This document shows, piece by piece, positions 1 to 5,114 of a DNA stretch of 5,114 nt. A program made the translations under genes and the position numbers. Origin of the DNA: Microthrixaceae bacterium (GTDB taxonomy: Bacteria; Actinomycetota; Acidimicrobiia; Acidimicrobiales; Acidimicrobilacustridaceae); NCBI GenBank assembly GCA_023264915.1, contig JAHFUU010000190.1, forward strand, positions 673 through 5,786, in the 5' to 3' direction. Position 1 is the stretch's first letter. Each line of letters begins with the position of its first letter. The notes beneath the pieces were generated by a model. The model did not search any database. It was given only the letters and a program-made list of their open reading frames with translations, and had not been told where the DNA came from.

Positions 1-42
1 CCTTCGACGTCGGACCCCCCGGCGCCGGTTCTCTATCGGCAC
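1..42. other. Window edge beyond the second kinase; neighbouring gene undecided
   Basis: Only 42 bases lie beyond the TAG stop of the PAS kinase, too few to identify a gene. On the minus strand a GTG (42-40) directly abuts that stop and opens a frame without stops to the edge. Its codons are arginine-rich and no ribosome binding site is evident. On the plus strand a frame open from base 1 closes with TGA at 52-54, which could be the tail of a convergent gene overlapping the kinase end by a few bases. A perfect 10-base palindrome, CCGGCGCCGG, sits at 20-29, but no T-run follows it, so I do not call a terminator. Confidence 0.2.
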
Positions 43-1107
43 CTAGGTGGTTGAACTCGACGGCAATCGGACCTCAACCGTCGTTCCAGTGGCGCCAGGA
101 GGCGCGGCGCTGGCCAGATCACGGCCGGTCGGCGCGATCCGGCACCATCCGGCATGGCGTTCGAAGATCATGACGCACAGCGCCAGGCCCATCCCGACGC
201 CTGGGTAGTCGCCCCTCGCCTGAAGCTTGCGCCCAGGGAGGACGGCGTCGTCGGCCAGCTCTGGGTCGAGCCCGAAACCATCGTCGCGAACAGAGAGCAC
301 GCAGAAGCTTCCGGCGGCGTGGGTGCCGAGCTGGACAGTGACGGGGTGGTCAGAGAACTTCCGGGCGTTCGTGATGATCTCGGCCAGAGCCCACCTCAAG
401 TGCGCTGGGTCGGCGACCACCCTACCCAGGTGGCCGAAGCGCAAGTCGGCCGGAGGCCCCGCGAAGGTCTCATTGGAGAGCGCGTTTGCCTGAAGGACCA
501 GCTCATCGAGAGACACGTCCTGCATCGTGAGCAGGCATGTCGACCACCTCATGTAGTTCACGACCTTCTCGGCTATCTCATCTGCGGTCGCGACCGACCG
601 GCCCGCGATCGCGAGGTGCTCGGCCGCCTTTGGCAGGCGGTCATGGAGAGTGCTGATAGAGGGATCATCGAGAGCGCGCTTCACCACGCTCACGAAACCG
701 CTCCCTCCGCGAAGGGCGCCACGGATGTCATGTGACACGACACTGTCTACTCCTGGCGCAGGTCGAGGGAGCCTTGCGTGCACGCGTGAATCGAGCCACT
801 GAACCGGGCCAAATCGCCTGATCCCAGTCATCAACGTCTGGCCAGGCAGCGGTGCCGGTTGGAAGAACGCGAACTTGCCGCACCACGGGAGGCCGTCTGC
901 CCTCCGTCCACACCAGGTGACAGGTTGGGAATCGGCACCCTCCCACGATGCGGCGCCCTTGTGCTCTGGTGCGAGGAACGACCCGAGGTACGAACCCAGG
1001 ACGTCCTGGCTATCGGGACCGAGCAGCTCGACGAGGGCGGGGTTGGCGGCCACCACGGTGGCCGAGCTGTCCAGCACCGCAGACAGAAGGGGTGTGTCGT
1101 CTTGCAT
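43..1107 (-). CDS. PAS-domain sensor histidine kinase (soluble)
   Basis: This encodes a 354-residue cytoplasmic histidine kinase. Such enzymes autophosphorylate a histidine and pass the phosphate to a response-regulator aspartate. A PAS-like sensor region covers about residues 5-100 (LLSAVLDSSATVVAANPAL is typical of the PAS start). A dimerisation/phosphoacceptor helix follows, with H126 in SHDIRGALRG; the usual proline of this box is alanine. The C-terminal ATPase domain has an N-box around N247 (EIITNARKFS), a G1 box D275-D-G-F-G279, and a G2 box YPGVGMGLA (301-309). The YPG form is common in phytochrome-type kinases. There is no transmembrane segment. The frame is open upstream to 1362, but that stretch lies inside the other kinase gene and makes no domain sense. 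The ATG at 1107 shares its A with the upstream TGA (TGATG), so translational coupling probably drives initiation. ATP-binding residues look intact, so activity is likely. The signal and partner are unknown. Confidence 0.92.
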   Translation of the reverse strand: MQDDTPLLSAVLDSSATVVAANPALVELLGPDSQDVLGSYLGSFLAPEHKGAASWEGADSQPVTWCGRRADGLPWCGKFAFFQPAPLPGQTLMTGIRRFGPVQWLDSRVHARLPRPAPGVDSVVSHDIRGALRGGSGFVSVVKRALDDPSISTLHDRLPKAAEHLAIAGRSVATADEIAEKVVNYMRWSTCLLTMQDVSLDELVLQANALSNETFAGPPADLRFGHLGRVVADPAHLRWALAEIITNARKFSDHPVTVQLGTHAAGSFCVLSVRDDGFGLDPELADDAVLPGRKLQARGDYPGVGMGLALCVMIFERHAGWCRIAPTGRDLASAAPPGATGTTVEVRLPSSSTT

Positions 1108-2087
1108 CAGGACTTCGATGCTGCTGCCCTTCGTCCGGCGGCGGCGCGTACAGGCAACGTGAAGTAGAAGGTTGCGCCCTTGCCAAGCGCTGACCGCACC
1201 CAGATCCGGCCACCGTGCACGTCCACAATTCGGGCACAGATGGCCAGACCCAGACCCGTTCCCGAGATGCCTCGTGGCTCGAGCCTGCGGAACAGCTCGA
1301 AGATGCGCTTGTGGTTGGCTGGGTCGATCCCCTTGCCGTTGTCGGCTACCGCGACGATCCATTCGCGCTCGCGTTGTTGCGCTTCGATGCGGACATATGG
1401 GGCGTCGGTCATCTTGTACTTCATCGCGTTGCTCAGCAGGTTCGTGAACAGCTGCTGGAGTCCTTGGTCGTTGCCCATGACCGTCGGTAGTTCACCGATC
1501 TCGATGTGGGCACCGGTGTCGATGACAAGCGGCTCAACGTTCGCTACGGCTTCCGCCGCGACCTTGTTGAGGTCGACCCGCTCGAACTGCCGTTCTGCCT
1601 GGCCTATTCGGGCATATAGGAGGAGGTCCTCGATGAGTGCTCGCATCCGTGCGGCAGCACCTGCGACACGGAGGATGTAGTCACGGGCCTCCGGGTCCAG
1701 CGTCGGTCCAAAGCGCCGTTCGGTCAGGTCGGTGAAGGTCAGGATCGTTCTCAAAGGCTCCTGCAGGTCATGAGCCGCGATCGTGGCGAAACGCTCGAGC
1801 TCCTTGTTGGATTGCATCAGCGCATGCTCGCGGTCCGCGAGCTGGTCGGTCATGTGCTCGGACACGAGGGCAGACCGTCGCTGCTCGCGGGCGAGCATCA
1901 CCAGCAGCGCGATGCTCAAGGAGGTGATGGCGACTCCGGCCAGCACTGTCACCAAGAGGAGCGCCTGCTTGTAGTCTGTTCCCTCCGTGCTTGCCATCAG
2001 CACGAACACCAATGAGGTGACGATCACGCCCGCGCCGCAGACTATGAGGGCGAGTCGGTAAGAAGGGTACTCAGTCTTGTGCGCCAT
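1107..2087 (-). CDS. Two-pass membrane sensor histidine kinase
   Basis: This encodes a 326-residue histidine kinase. Two hydrophobic segments (about 11-31 and 42-65) form a hairpin with an external loop of only about 10 residues, so sensing probably occurs in or near the membrane or through a partner. A charged, probably coiled-coil linker (66-100) leads to the HisKA H-box AAHDLQEPLRTI with H106, a form typical of phytochrome-like kinases. The ATPase domain has an N-box NLLSNAMKYK (N220), G1 DNGKG (249-253), F-box IFELFRRL (262-269) and G2 GTGLGLAIC (276-284). All catalytic boxes are present, so it should be active. The C-terminal tail is short and Ala/Arg/Ser-rich. The ATG at 2087 is chosen because it gives a short cytosolic N-terminus directly before the first membrane segment; only a weak purine-rich stretch (GAAGCAAG) precedes it. 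It overlaps the following PAS kinase gene by one base. No HAMP or PAS domain and no receiver domain is present. Confidence 0.95.
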   Translation of the reverse strand: MAHKTEYPSYRLALIVCGAGVIVTSLVFVLMASTEGTDYKQALLLVTVLAGVAITSLSIALLVMLAREQRRSALVSEHMTDQLADREHALMQSNKELERFATIAAHDLQEPLRTILTFTDLTERRFGPTLDPEARDYILRVAGAAARMRALIEDLLLYARIGQAERQFERVDLNKVAAEAVANVEPLVIDTGAHIEIGELPTVMGNDQGLQQLFTNLLSNAMKYKMTDAPYVRIEAQQREREWIVAVADNGKGIDPANHKRIFELFRRLEPRGISGTGLGLAICARIVDVHGGRIWVRSALGKGATFYFTLPVRAAAGRRAAASKS

Positions 2088-2149
2088 CGGTCTTGCTTCG
2101 CGTGCTCCCTCGTGGAAGGGCTGTCACCTGACGCGTCGCCGTCAAAGCT

Positions 2150-2185
2150 ACCGGACAAGCCTCGCTCTGGATGGACAGGTCCGGT
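2150..2185 (-). repeat. 7-base inverted repeat, possible hairpin
   Basis: ACCGGAC at 2150-2156 is the exact reverse complement of GTCCGGT at 2179-2185, with a 22-base spacer. It lies 98 bases past the yceI-like stop and 63 bases before the kinase ATG. It could be a terminator stem without a T-run, a leader hairpin or a regulator site. A 7-base match is not far above chance in a gap of this size and GC content. Confidence 0.3.
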
Positions 2186-2200
2186 GGTCGCCCTGATCGA

Positions 2201-2277
2201 AACGCCTTGTTGGCATCCCACCTTTGAGACTCGGTCTTTCTCGGTTACCCACTGGCTGCGGGCCGGGGCGAGGCGTT
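2201..2277 (-). repeat. Inverted repeat closing a 63-base loop, possible structured leader RNA
   Basis: AACGCCT (2201-2207) pairs perfectly with AGGCGTT (2271-2277). On the minus strand the enclosed stretch can form an inner helix of ACC-GAGA with TCTC-aaa-GGT. Together these would make a small branched RNA just after the yceI-like stop and upstream of the first kinase. The closing helix alone is within chance expectation, so this is a candidate only. Confidence 0.2.
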
Positions 2278-2283
2278 GTGTGA

Positions 2284-3045
2284 TCAAGCGTGAAGAAACC
2301 GGAGTTTGAACTCGAGGACACCTGTGTCCTTGACGTCGAGGATCCCCGCGACGTTGGGTGGATCGATCCCGAAGTCCGCCAGGCGAACTGTCTGGGCTCC
2401 AATCACCTCGACCACAGGGGGATTGCCCGGGATCACCCGGGCCTTCAGGTCGACCTCCAAGGCGTGGACCTTGCCGTGCAGCCTCAACTCTCCGACGACA
2501 TGGAAGGTCGCCTCAGAGCTCGGTGGCGGGATCGTAGACAAGTTGACGCTCGTGCCCAGGACGAACACAGCCTTGGGGAACCGCTCGGTCTCGAGGCCGC
2601 GAGTTCTAAGGGCGACATCCCGCTCGGGGTCGCCGCTGGTCAGGCGTGTGAGGTCAGCCTCAACAGCGACGTTCGACACGTCTCGCCCAGATACCCCCAT
2701 GAACGCCTGCAAGGCGTTGGTTCGCCCTGTGACCGTGTACGCCGGCGCAAGGTCAACTGGCTTGACGTCGATCCTGTAACCGACGTAGCTCTCACCGTCG
2801 CCTGCCAGTATCCAGCTTCCTGACAGCTGGTCGACGTTGTCATAGCCATAGGTGCCGGCGGGACTCCCTCCAGCACCGAAGGTCGGCACGGGGTCGGGAG
2901 GGCTCGGTCGCGTCAGGCCATATCCGGCCAGGACCAACCCCATGAAGATGAGAGCGGCCGCCCCGACCGCGAACCAGAGCCTTCTTCTACCAGCACCAGA
3001 CCGTGGAGGGGACTCTGGCCAAGAGTCGTCACCGGTGCTCGTCAC
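2284..3045 (-). CDS. Membrane-anchored YceI-like (lipocalin-fold) protein
   Basis: The product is 253 residues from a GTG at 3045. It has a short cytosolic N-terminus, an RRR charge cluster, one membrane anchor (about 23-45), a Pro/Gly-rich linker, and a YceI-like domain at about 75-251. Family signatures include the strand/turn R-GLETERFPKAVF (about 149-161), GELRLHGKVHALEVDLKA (185-202), a late ADFGIDPP motif (223-230) and the final strand FKLRF. YceI-family proteins fold as lipocalin-like barrels that bind polyisoprenoid or amphiphilic molecules; they are usually secreted through a cleavable signal, whereas here an uncleaved anchor looks likely. No lipobox is present. The start is uncertain. 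A TTG at 3090 would add 15 residues and has GAGG about 8 bases upstream; for the GTG a GGGAG directly abuts the start and an AGG lies 8 bases upstream. The ligand is unknown. A role in envelope lipid handling near the acyltransferase is inference. Confidence 0.92.
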   Translation of the reverse strand: MTSTGDDSWPESPPRSGAGRRRLWFAVGAAALIFMGLVLAGYGLTRPSPPDPVPTFGAGGSPAGTYGYDNVDQLSGSWILAGDGESYVGYRIDVKPVDLAPAYTVTGRTNALQAFMGVSGRDVSNVAVEADLTRLTSGDPERDVALRTRGLETERFPKAVFVLGTSVNLSTIPPPSSEATFHVVGELRLHGKVHALEVDLKARVIPGNPPVVEVIGAQTVRLADFGIDPPNVAGILDVKDTGVLEFKLRFLHA

Positions 3046-3151
3046 CTCCCAAGCCTGCCACGCCGAGTGAAGTCTGAGCAGGCATGGCAACGGCTGGGCC
3101 CCTCGCGCGGTTCAGGCAGGTTTCGGGCGTCTCGGCAAGTCGCGGTGCGTC

Positions 3152-3168
3152 GTCCAATGCCCTTGGAC
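3152..3168 (-). repeat. Short perfect hairpin, 6-base stem
   Basis: GTCCAA (3152-3157) and TTGGAC (3163-3168) form a perfect 6-bp stem around a 5-base loop. It lies three bases from the larger hairpin at 3172-3207, so the two could act together as a tandem terminator or a structured leader. There is no T-run on either side. Confidence 0.35.
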
Positions 3169-3171
3169 CAT

Positions 3172-3207
3172 CGTCGGGGGCTTGATGCACGCAAGCCTGA
3201 TCCGACG
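3172..3207 (-). terminator. Candidate terminator hairpin after the acyltransferase gene
   Basis: An outer stem CGTCGG (3172-3177) with CCGACG (3202-3207) and an inner stem GGCTTG (3179-3184) with CAAGCC (3192-3197) give 12 pairs around a 7-base loop, with a small asymmetric internal loop. It starts 84 bases past the acyltransferase stop in the direction of transcription. No U-tract follows on either strand, which many actinobacterial terminators also lack. It could instead be a structured leader of the yceI-like mRNA or a protein binding site. Confidence 0.4.
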
Positions 3208-3291
3208 GACAGGTACCGAGTCCCCCCCACGCTGACCCACATGACGGCTGGTGCTAGTGGGCGGCAGGCTCAGAGGAGCACCATCGAGGCA

Positions 3292-4425
3292 TCAACCGGC
3301 CTTGGCTGCGTGCACCCGATCGGCGGGCACTCGAAGCTCACGGGTTGGGAGCTCGAAGCGGGCGAACAGCCTCAAGAGAGCAAGCATCAGCACCCCAGGC
3401 AGTACCAGCCAGACGGGCCGCTGAAGCCACCACGCCTGGCTGGCTTCGGTCAACAGCGATCCTCCGAAGAACGTGTAGATACCTATAGCGGCCACCAGTG
3501 CAGTCATGTGCCAGCAGAAGATCGTCATGGCGACAGCGTTGAGCGAGACTGTGGCCTTCCATAACGCCCGCCGTTTCAGGCACGCTCGCATGGTCGGCGC
3601 CGCCGCCAGCACGAGGCCCATCTGGAACACGGCGAGTGCCGCGATGCATGGAGTGGTCGGCAAGATGTTGCTTCCCTCCCCCTGAAGGGACACCATCGAT
3701 CGCGGGTAGAGCCCGAGGTTGGTCAACACAACGAGGCCGGCGAGCCCGCCTGCAATCACGCCCCAGACGGCCCGGGTGGAACGTGTGAGGGTGCCATCAC
3801 GCCAGAAGAACCCAAGCTGGTGTACGAACAGCCAAACCAGAGCCGATCCGACAAGAGCGCAAGGCCCGACTCCAGAGCCAATCCGGGCCAGTTCACAAGC
3901 GGCGATGCCGCCGGCCAGCCAGACCATGGTCAAGATCGGAGCCTTGCGGTGAAGCCGGATCATGGCCGGTGTCGCCAGCACGACGCCCACGTAGACCCCG
4001 AGGAACCAAAGCGGAACGAAAACCACGAAACCCCACTGGAGCACGCCTCTGTAGGTGGGGAAGGCAGCCCGCGCGATCGTCTCTCCGATGACCCATGTCC
4101 CGACGTAGATGCCGACGGGTTTGGTCAGCCTGCGTAGCCGGGCCTTGAGGAACTCAAGCGAGTTGCCCCCCGATCGCTCGATTGCCTCGAATGAGGCGAA
4201 GTTGGCATATCCGCCGACGAAGAAGAACACGGGCATGACCTGCAGCACCCACGTGAGTCCCCACAGCCCTGGAACCCCCGCGATCGGGTTTGGCATCCCC
4301 AAAGAACCGTCAGCGTTCCATTGTGTGATCGAGAAGACCCAGTGCCAGAGCACCACGACTATTATCGATGCAGCTCGCAGGAAGTCGACGTAACGGTCCC
4401 GGGTGTCGGGGGTGGCGTCGACCAT
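3292..4425 (-). CDS. Integral-membrane acyltransferase, acyltransferase-3 family
   Basis: The product is 377 residues with about ten hydrophobic segments. It opens with RDRYVDFLRAASIIVVVLWHW (9-29), the classic start of acyltransferase-3 proteins, with H28 at the position of the conserved catalytic/acceptor histidine. Further family features are PVFFFVGGYAN (65-75), the basic cytosolic motif RLRRLTKPV (96-104), PLWFLGVYVGVV (138-149), HQLGFFWRDG (202-211) and a late helix with H306 (TIFCWHMTAL). Such enzymes move acyl groups across or at the membrane onto sugars, cell-wall polymers, lipids or antibiotics. The substrate cannot be read from sequence. The open frame continues upstream to 4971, but that part is low-complexity (Thr/Pro, Ser/Arg) and antisense to a more convincing plus-strand gene, so it is rejected. 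ATG 4425 is taken because it lies just before the conserved start; ATG 4482 (19 extra residues) is possible. Neither has a Shine-Dalgarno sequence, so a leaderless or very short leader mRNA is possible. Confidence 0.94.
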   Translation of the reverse strand: MVDATPDTRDRYVDFLRAASIIVVVLWHWVFSITQWNADGSLGMPNPIAGVPGLWGLTWVLQVMPVFFFVGGYANFASFEAIERSGGNSLEFLKARLRRLTKPVGIYVGTWVIGETIARAAFPTYRGVLQWGFVVFVPLWFLGVYVGVVLATPAMIRLHRKAPILTMVWLAGGIAACELARIGSGVGPCALVGSALVWLFVHQLGFFWRDGTLTRSTRAVWGVIAGGLAGLVVLTNLGLYPRSMVSLQGEGSNILPTTPCIAALAVFQMGLVLAAAPTMRACLKRRALWKATVSLNAVAMTIFCWHMTALVAAIGIYTFFGGSLLTEASQAWWLQRPVWLVLPGVLMLALLRLFARFELPTRELRVPADRVHAAKAG

Positions 4426-4627
4426 AGAGTCAATGGATGGCGCTCCGGTTGAGAACGCGGTTTCGGGTGTGATGCAAGGCATGCGGGACAGGTTCGCGGC
4501 GTTCAGACCTGATTCGAGTCCAGGTAATCCCCCAAGCGGGGCCTTCGCTCCCCCCAAATTGTGTGGTGGCGGCGGCGGCTCGCTCAGGGTTGAGGTCCCC
4601 GAGACGCCCGGCTTCGCTAGCGTCACG
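4426..4627. promoter_or_regulatory. Divergent intergenic region, probable back-to-back promoters
   Basis: This region separates the leftward acyltransferase from the rightward anchored-protein gene if the starts chosen here are right. It contains a 5+5 inverted repeat at 4507-4525 and C-rich runs near 4529-4556. A possible plus-strand -10 hexamer, TAGCGT (4618-4623), would place the transcription start at about the GTG codons 4628/4631, consistent with leaderless translation. No good -35 accompanies it. If the rightward gene instead starts at ATG 4433, 4472 or 4481, most of this stretch is coding. Confidence 0.35.
4507..4525. promoter_or_regulatory. Inverted repeat ACCTG-N9-CAGGT, candidate operator
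   Basis: ACCTG (4507-4511) is mirrored by CAGGT (4521-4525) across 9 bases centred on TCGA. The partial symmetry extends into the spacer (GATTCGAGTC). Its size and position between two divergent genes fit a dimeric regulator site affecting both. I do not recognise it as the site of a known regulator. Confidence 0.3.
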
Positions 4628-5114
4628 GTGGTGCAAGCAAGCACGCTGATCGCTCGTGGAAGGCCCGGACTCGCCAACAAGTGCACGGACACAGGCTCCG
4701 ATCGCGGGCGCGAGGTTCCCGGCAGGTCGGATTCGGTCACGTCAGCTTCCGCTCGCAGGAAGGGAGGTCTCGTCGGTGTAGGCGTCGGTGTGGTTGTCGT
4801 GGCGGCCCTGCTGGTGACCGGGCGGATTGTTGCGCCGCTAAGGTTCTCAGATCGTGACGCAACCGATGACTTCCTGCGCTCTTGGGAGCGCAGCCGGAGC
4901 GGGACCTTCGTTGTCGACAGCGAATGGCGGCGGGTGAAGCCGACTGGCGAGGAACTGGTGTCTGAGAGCATGCTGGTTCAGGCGCCGCCCAACCGGGTCC
5001 TGCGCCAGCTTGGCTCGATCAGAGCCGAGCTCGACGGATCGCAGGTCGACTGCTTCACGCAGCCTGACGGTTCCTACGGATGCAACGAAGGCATCCCTTT
5101 GGGCCGCAGCTTCG
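4628..5114 (+). CDS. Membrane-anchored extracytoplasmic protein of unknown function, 3' part off the window
   Basis: A plus-strand frame is open from 4394 to the window end without a stop. From GTG 4628 it gives at least 162 residues. A basic cluster (ARRKGG, 42-47) precedes one membrane segment rich in Val/Gly/Ala/Leu (about 48-65). An outer soluble domain follows, with DDFLRSWERSRSGTFVVDSEW (about 80-100) and a Q-APPNRVLRQLGSIRAEL stretch. Two cysteines ten residues apart (C142, C152) could form a disulfide. The pattern resembles anchored actinobacterial proteins distantly like LolA/RseB-type lipid-binding folds, but this is memory-based and weak. The start is unsettled: ATG 4433, 4472 or 4481, TTG 4559, GTG 4628 or 4631 are all in frame. 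The GTGs are preferred because they leave room for divergent promoters. A strong purine tract (AGGAAGGGAGG, 4757-4767) lies just before the membrane segment, but no ATG/GTG/TTG follows it in frame at normal spacing. Confidence 0.78.
   Translation, partial: MVQASTLIARGRPGLANKCTDTGSDRGREVPGRSDSVTSASARRKGGLVGVGVGVVVVAALLVTGRIVAPLRFSDRDATDDFLRSWERSRSGTFVVDSEWRRVKPTGEELVSESMLVQAPPNRVLRQLGSIRAELDGSQVDCFTQPDGSYGCNEGIPLGRSF

Larger units (their letters stand above)
2088..2283. other. Gap between yceI-like gene and first kinase; possible structured leader
   Basis: No convincing gene lies in these 196 bases; the short open frames on both strands lack domain content. The gap holds two perfect 7-base inverted repeats (2150-2156 with 2179-2185, and 2201-2207 with 2271-2277) and an 8-base palindrome GACGCGTC at 2130-2137. 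On the minus strand ACCGAG occurs twice with a 10-base period (about 2232-2247). This gap must contain either the kinase promoter and leader or a read-through linker from the yceI-like gene. I cannot place a convincing -35/-10 pair. Confidence 0.4.
3091..3291. other. Gap between acyltransferase and yceI-like gene
   Basis: About 200 bases (about 245 if the GTG at 3045 is the yceI-like start) have no convincing gene. A minus-strand open frame at 3042-3242 has Arg/Ser-rich low-complexity content and no domain, so it is not called. The gap holds two adjacent hairpins (3152-3168 and 3172-3207), a run of seven C bases at about 3222-3228, and presumably the yceI-like promoter. I see no convincing promoter hexamers. 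Confidence 0.45.

Noticed and set aside
154..735. Plus-strand open frame of 193 codons
   Set aside because: It is antisense to the PAS kinase, has no recognisable domain, and is open because of high GC content.
1108..1362. N-terminal extension of the PAS kinase frame to an ATG at 1362
   Set aside because: It lies wholly inside the membrane kinase gene, reads as Arg/Gln/Pro-rich shadow sequence, and the TGATG overlap start directly precedes the PAS domain.
1180..1680. Plus-strand open frame of 166 codons
   Set aside because: It is antisense to the catalytic domain of the membrane kinase, which has all its motifs; its own composition is Arg/Ser-rich and domain-free.
2201..2277. Class I cyclic-di-GMP riboswitch on the minus strand
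   Set aside because: Only short pieces (GGTAACC, GGTGGGATGCC) recall the motif; the second helix and the receptor elements are not found downstream.
2290..2823. Plus-strand open frame of 177 codons
   Set aside because: It is antisense to the YceI-like domain, whose family motifs are clear on the minus strand.
3042..3242. Small minus-strand open frame (66 codons) upstream of the yceI-like gene
   Set aside because: It overlaps the yceI-like start, runs through both hairpins, and has Arg/Ser-rich composition without a domain or membrane segment.
4507..4525. tRNA T-arm (loop TTCGAGT)
   Set aside because: The loop matches, but the closing pair is A-C and no acceptor, D or anticodon arms with correct spacing surround it on either strand.
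4529..4556. G-quadruplex on the minus strand from the C-rich runs
   Set aside because: Only two long G-runs are present on that strand in close range; four are needed.

Overview
The window is GC-rich with strongly GC-biased third codon positions, which points to an actinobacterium. My memory of similar anchored hypothetical proteins leans towards Acidimicrobiia, but this is an impression, not a search result. It reads as chromosomal core or ordinary accessory DNA. I see no transposase, integrase, tRNA, rRNA or CRISPR array.

Four complete genes lie on the minus strand. In their direction of transcription they are: an integral-membrane acyltransferase of the acyltransferase-3 family (4425 to 3292); a membrane-anchored YceI-like lipid-binding protein (3045 to 2284, with an alternative TTG start at 3090); a two-pass membrane histidine kinase (2087 to 1107); and a soluble PAS-domain histidine kinase (1107 to 43). 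The two kinase genes share one base in a TGATG stop/start overlap, so they are almost certainly co-transcribed and translationally coupled. No response regulator is visible. A fifth gene runs rightward off the window end (about 4628 to beyond 5114). It encodes a membrane-anchored extracytoplasmic protein of unknown function. Its open frame is mirrored by a long spurious minus-strand extension of the acyltransferase frame.

Three non-coding gaps remain. The divergent gap, about 4426-4627, carries a 5+5 inverted repeat and probably both promoters. The gap between acyltransferase and yceI, about 3091-3291, carries two tandem hairpins. The gap between yceI and the first kinase, 2088-2283, carries two longer-range inverted repeats and could be a structured leader.

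Functionally, the region combines envelope proteins (acyltransferase, YceI-like, anchored unknown) with a two-kinase sensing unit. A link between the two groups is only suggested by adjacency. I do not see a clearly new system. The tandem coupled kinases and the hairpin-bearing gaps are the parts most worth checking.
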